A stretch of DNA of 7,163 nt, from positions 1 to 7,163 of the forward strand of contig JBQCDV010000102.1 in the NCBI GenBank assembly GCA_051960855.1, given 5' to 3'. The notes beneath the pieces are model-generated. The model ran no database searches, was not told the DNA's origin, and worked only from the letters and a program-made list of their open reading frames with translations. Below, one piece after another: positions 6,446 through 7,163 of this stretch (positions are counted from its first letter, which is position 1; the number at the start of each line of letters is the position of its first letter). The translations under genes were made by a program, and so were the position numbers. This DNA comes from JBQCDV01 sp051960855. GTDB lineage: Bacteria > Actinomycetota > Actinomycetes > JAJZTN01.

Positions 6446-6494
6446 CTGTCAGTGGTGAACCTGCAAGGTGGCATTGTCGTCCATGCACTGACAG
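6446..6494. promoter_or_regulatory. 9-bp inverted repeat in the divergent intergenic region (possible operator)
   Basis: ctgtcagtg (6446-6454) and its exact reverse complement cactgacag (6486-6494) are separated by 31 bp, with centres 40 bp apart, close to four helical turns. A smaller inverted repeat, acct-gca-aggt (6459-6469), lies between them. The region (6368-6527) separates two divergent genes and must hold both promoters; I could not pick a convincing -10/-35 pair. The arms could bind a dimeric regulator or form a long-loop stem. Confidence 0.4.
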
Positions 6495-6527
6495 GGCGGC
6501 ACGTCGGAGACCGGAGGGCGACAGACA

Positions 6528-6842
6528 GTGGCGAACGACGCACAGGTGGTGCGGAACGACGACGCCGGCCGCTACGAGCTGCAGGTCGACGGGCGGGCAG
6601 CTGGCGTGCTCACCTTCGAGGACCGCGACGGCGTCCTCGCGCTGCTGCACACCGAGGTGGACCCGCAGCTGGAGGGCCGCGGCTGGGGCACGCGGCTGGT
6701 GGGCGACGCTCTCGATGACCTGCGCTCCCGCGGCGAGCAGGTACTGCCCTACTGCCCGTTCGTCGCCGCCCACCTTCGCCAGCACCCCGAGCTCGTCGAG
6801 GTCGTGCCCGCACGACAGCGGGCGACGTTCGGGCTGGGGTGA
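6528..6842 (+). CDS. Small GNAT-fold acetyltransferase of the PF14542 / COG2388 type
   Basis: A 104-aa protein matching the short GNAT-like family related to bacterial YidJ and human NATD1. It has the short beta-hairpin start YELQVDGRAAGVLTFED (16-32), HTEVDPQLEGRGWGTRLV (41-58) with the acetyl-CoA loop EGRGWG (49-54), then the family-typical PYCPFVAAHLRQHPEL (74-89), in which the Cys-Pro-Phe and the His-Pro are hallmarks. The whole protein is one minimal domain and its length is usual for the family. Members are presumed acetyl-CoA-dependent, but substrates are generally unknown. Start is GTG 6528 with GGAGGG at 6513-6518, 9 nt upstream. It is followed after 4 nt by the mug gene, so the two are very likely one transcript. 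Confidence 0.9.
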   Translation: MANDAQVVRNDDAGRYELQVDGRAAGVLTFEDRDGVLALLHTEVDPQLEGRGWGTRLVGDALDDLRSRGEQVLPYCPFVAAHLRQHPELVEVVPARQRATFGLG

Positions 6843-6846
6843 GGCG

Positions 6847-7163
6847 GTGGCCTCGCCCGGGACGCGACGGCCCGCCGTCACCCGCGAGCAGCTGCTCGCC
6901 GCCGCCGATCGGACTGTCCCCGACGTCGCGAAGCCGGGCCTGGACGTGCTCTTCTGCGGCATCAACCCCGGGCTCTACACCGCCTACGTCGGTCACCACT
7001 TCGCCCGGCCGGGGAACCGGTTCTGGCCGGCGCTGCACGGCAGCGGCTTCACGCCGCGCCTGCTCGACCCCTCCGAGGAGCGCGAGCTGCTCGACCTCGG
7101 CCTCGGCATCACGAACGTCGCTGCTCGGGCGAGCGCCCGTGCCGACGAGCTGACGCAGGAGGA
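6847..7163 (+). CDS. mug: G/U mismatch-specific (uracil/thymine) DNA glycosylase, 5' part
   Basis: The first 105 codons of a Mug/TDG-type glycosylase; the 3' end is outside the window. Such enzymes remove uracil, and often thymine or ethenocytosine, mispaired with G, starting base-excision repair. The active-site motif GINPG (38-42) carries the Asn (N40) equivalent to the catalytic Asn of E. coli Mug and human TDG. It is followed by GHHFARPGNRFWPALHGSGF (49-68) and LGITNVAARASARADEL (86-102), all typical of the actinobacterial proteins. GTG 6847 is chosen because it starts in frame just before the conserved MASPGTRRP-like N-terminus and has GGGGTGAGG immediately upstream, overlapping the stop of the preceding gene. 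The 4-nt gap points to co-transcription with the small GNAT gene. No oddities are visible in the part seen. Confidence 0.93.
   Translation, partial: MASPGTRRPAVTREQLLAAADRTVPDVAKPGLDVLFCGINPGLYTAYVGHHFARPGNRFWPALHGSGFTPRLLDPSEERELLDLGLGITNVAARASARADELTQE

Noticed and set aside
6475..6505. A second ECF-type promoter (TGTCGT ... CGTC) facing the small GNAT gene
   Set aside because: The spacer is 21 nt, too long for the usual 16-17 nt of ECF promoters.
6381..6965. A 194-codon minus-strand frame across the GNAT-mug operon
   Set aside because: It has no recognisable domain and runs antisense to two clear genes and across the divergent promoter region.

Overview
The window is a gene-dense stretch of chromosome from a high-GC actinobacterium. 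The evidence is strong G/C bias at third codon positions, frequent GTG starts, an actinobacterial-type protein O-mannosyltransferase, an ECF42-type sigma factor with its DGPF/YCII partner, and a PAS-GAF-PP2C-HATPase phosphatase of the kind common in that phylum. A Micrococcales relative is a guess; the sequence alone does not settle the genus.

Layout, left to right. (1) The 3' end of an unrecognised gene (to 238) followed 10 nt later by a GNAT acetyltransferase (249-803), both on +. (2) A two-gene unit on -: a YCII/DGPF protein (2388-2050) that overlaps by 4 nt (GTGA) an ECF42 sigma factor with a long C-terminal extension (2053-752). The sigma gene's 3' end overlaps the GNAT gene by 52 bp, tail to tail. 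(3) A 145-bp divergent intergenic region with a good ECF-type promoter facing the YCII gene, then pmt on + (2534-4138), a multi-pass membrane protein mannosyltransferase. (4) A 48-bp convergent gap made almost entirely of 16-bp tandem repeats, in which the pmt stop codon is repeated once in each reading frame. (5) A 726-aa PAS-GAF-PP2C(SpoIIE)-HATPase protein on - (6367-4187). (6) A 160-bp divergent gap with a perfect 9-bp inverted repeat. (7) A small GNAT of the PF14542/COG2388 type (6528-6842) and, 4 nt on, the 5' part of a G/U mismatch-specific DNA glycosylase gene (mug, from 6847, cut by the window edge), both on +.

How the genes work together. The YCII and sigma genes form one translationally coupled regulatory module that probably controls itself. 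pmt is an envelope gene: it glycosylates secreted proteins using polyprenyl-phospho-mannose. The PAS-GAF-PP2C-HATPase protein looks like a stand-alone sensor of the partner-switching type (phosphatase plus RsbW-like kinase in one chain); no STAS antagonist or cognate sigma factor lies in the window. The last two genes form a probable short operon involving a DNA repair enzyme. No RNA gene, insertion sequence, CRISPR array or phage gene is visible, and there is no gene-free stretch longer than 300 bases.

No clearly new biological system stands out. The most useful leads are the candidate self-regulating ECF42 promoter shared with the pmt intergenic region, the three-frame stop repeat array after pmt, and the inverted repeat between the phosphatase and the small GNAT gene.
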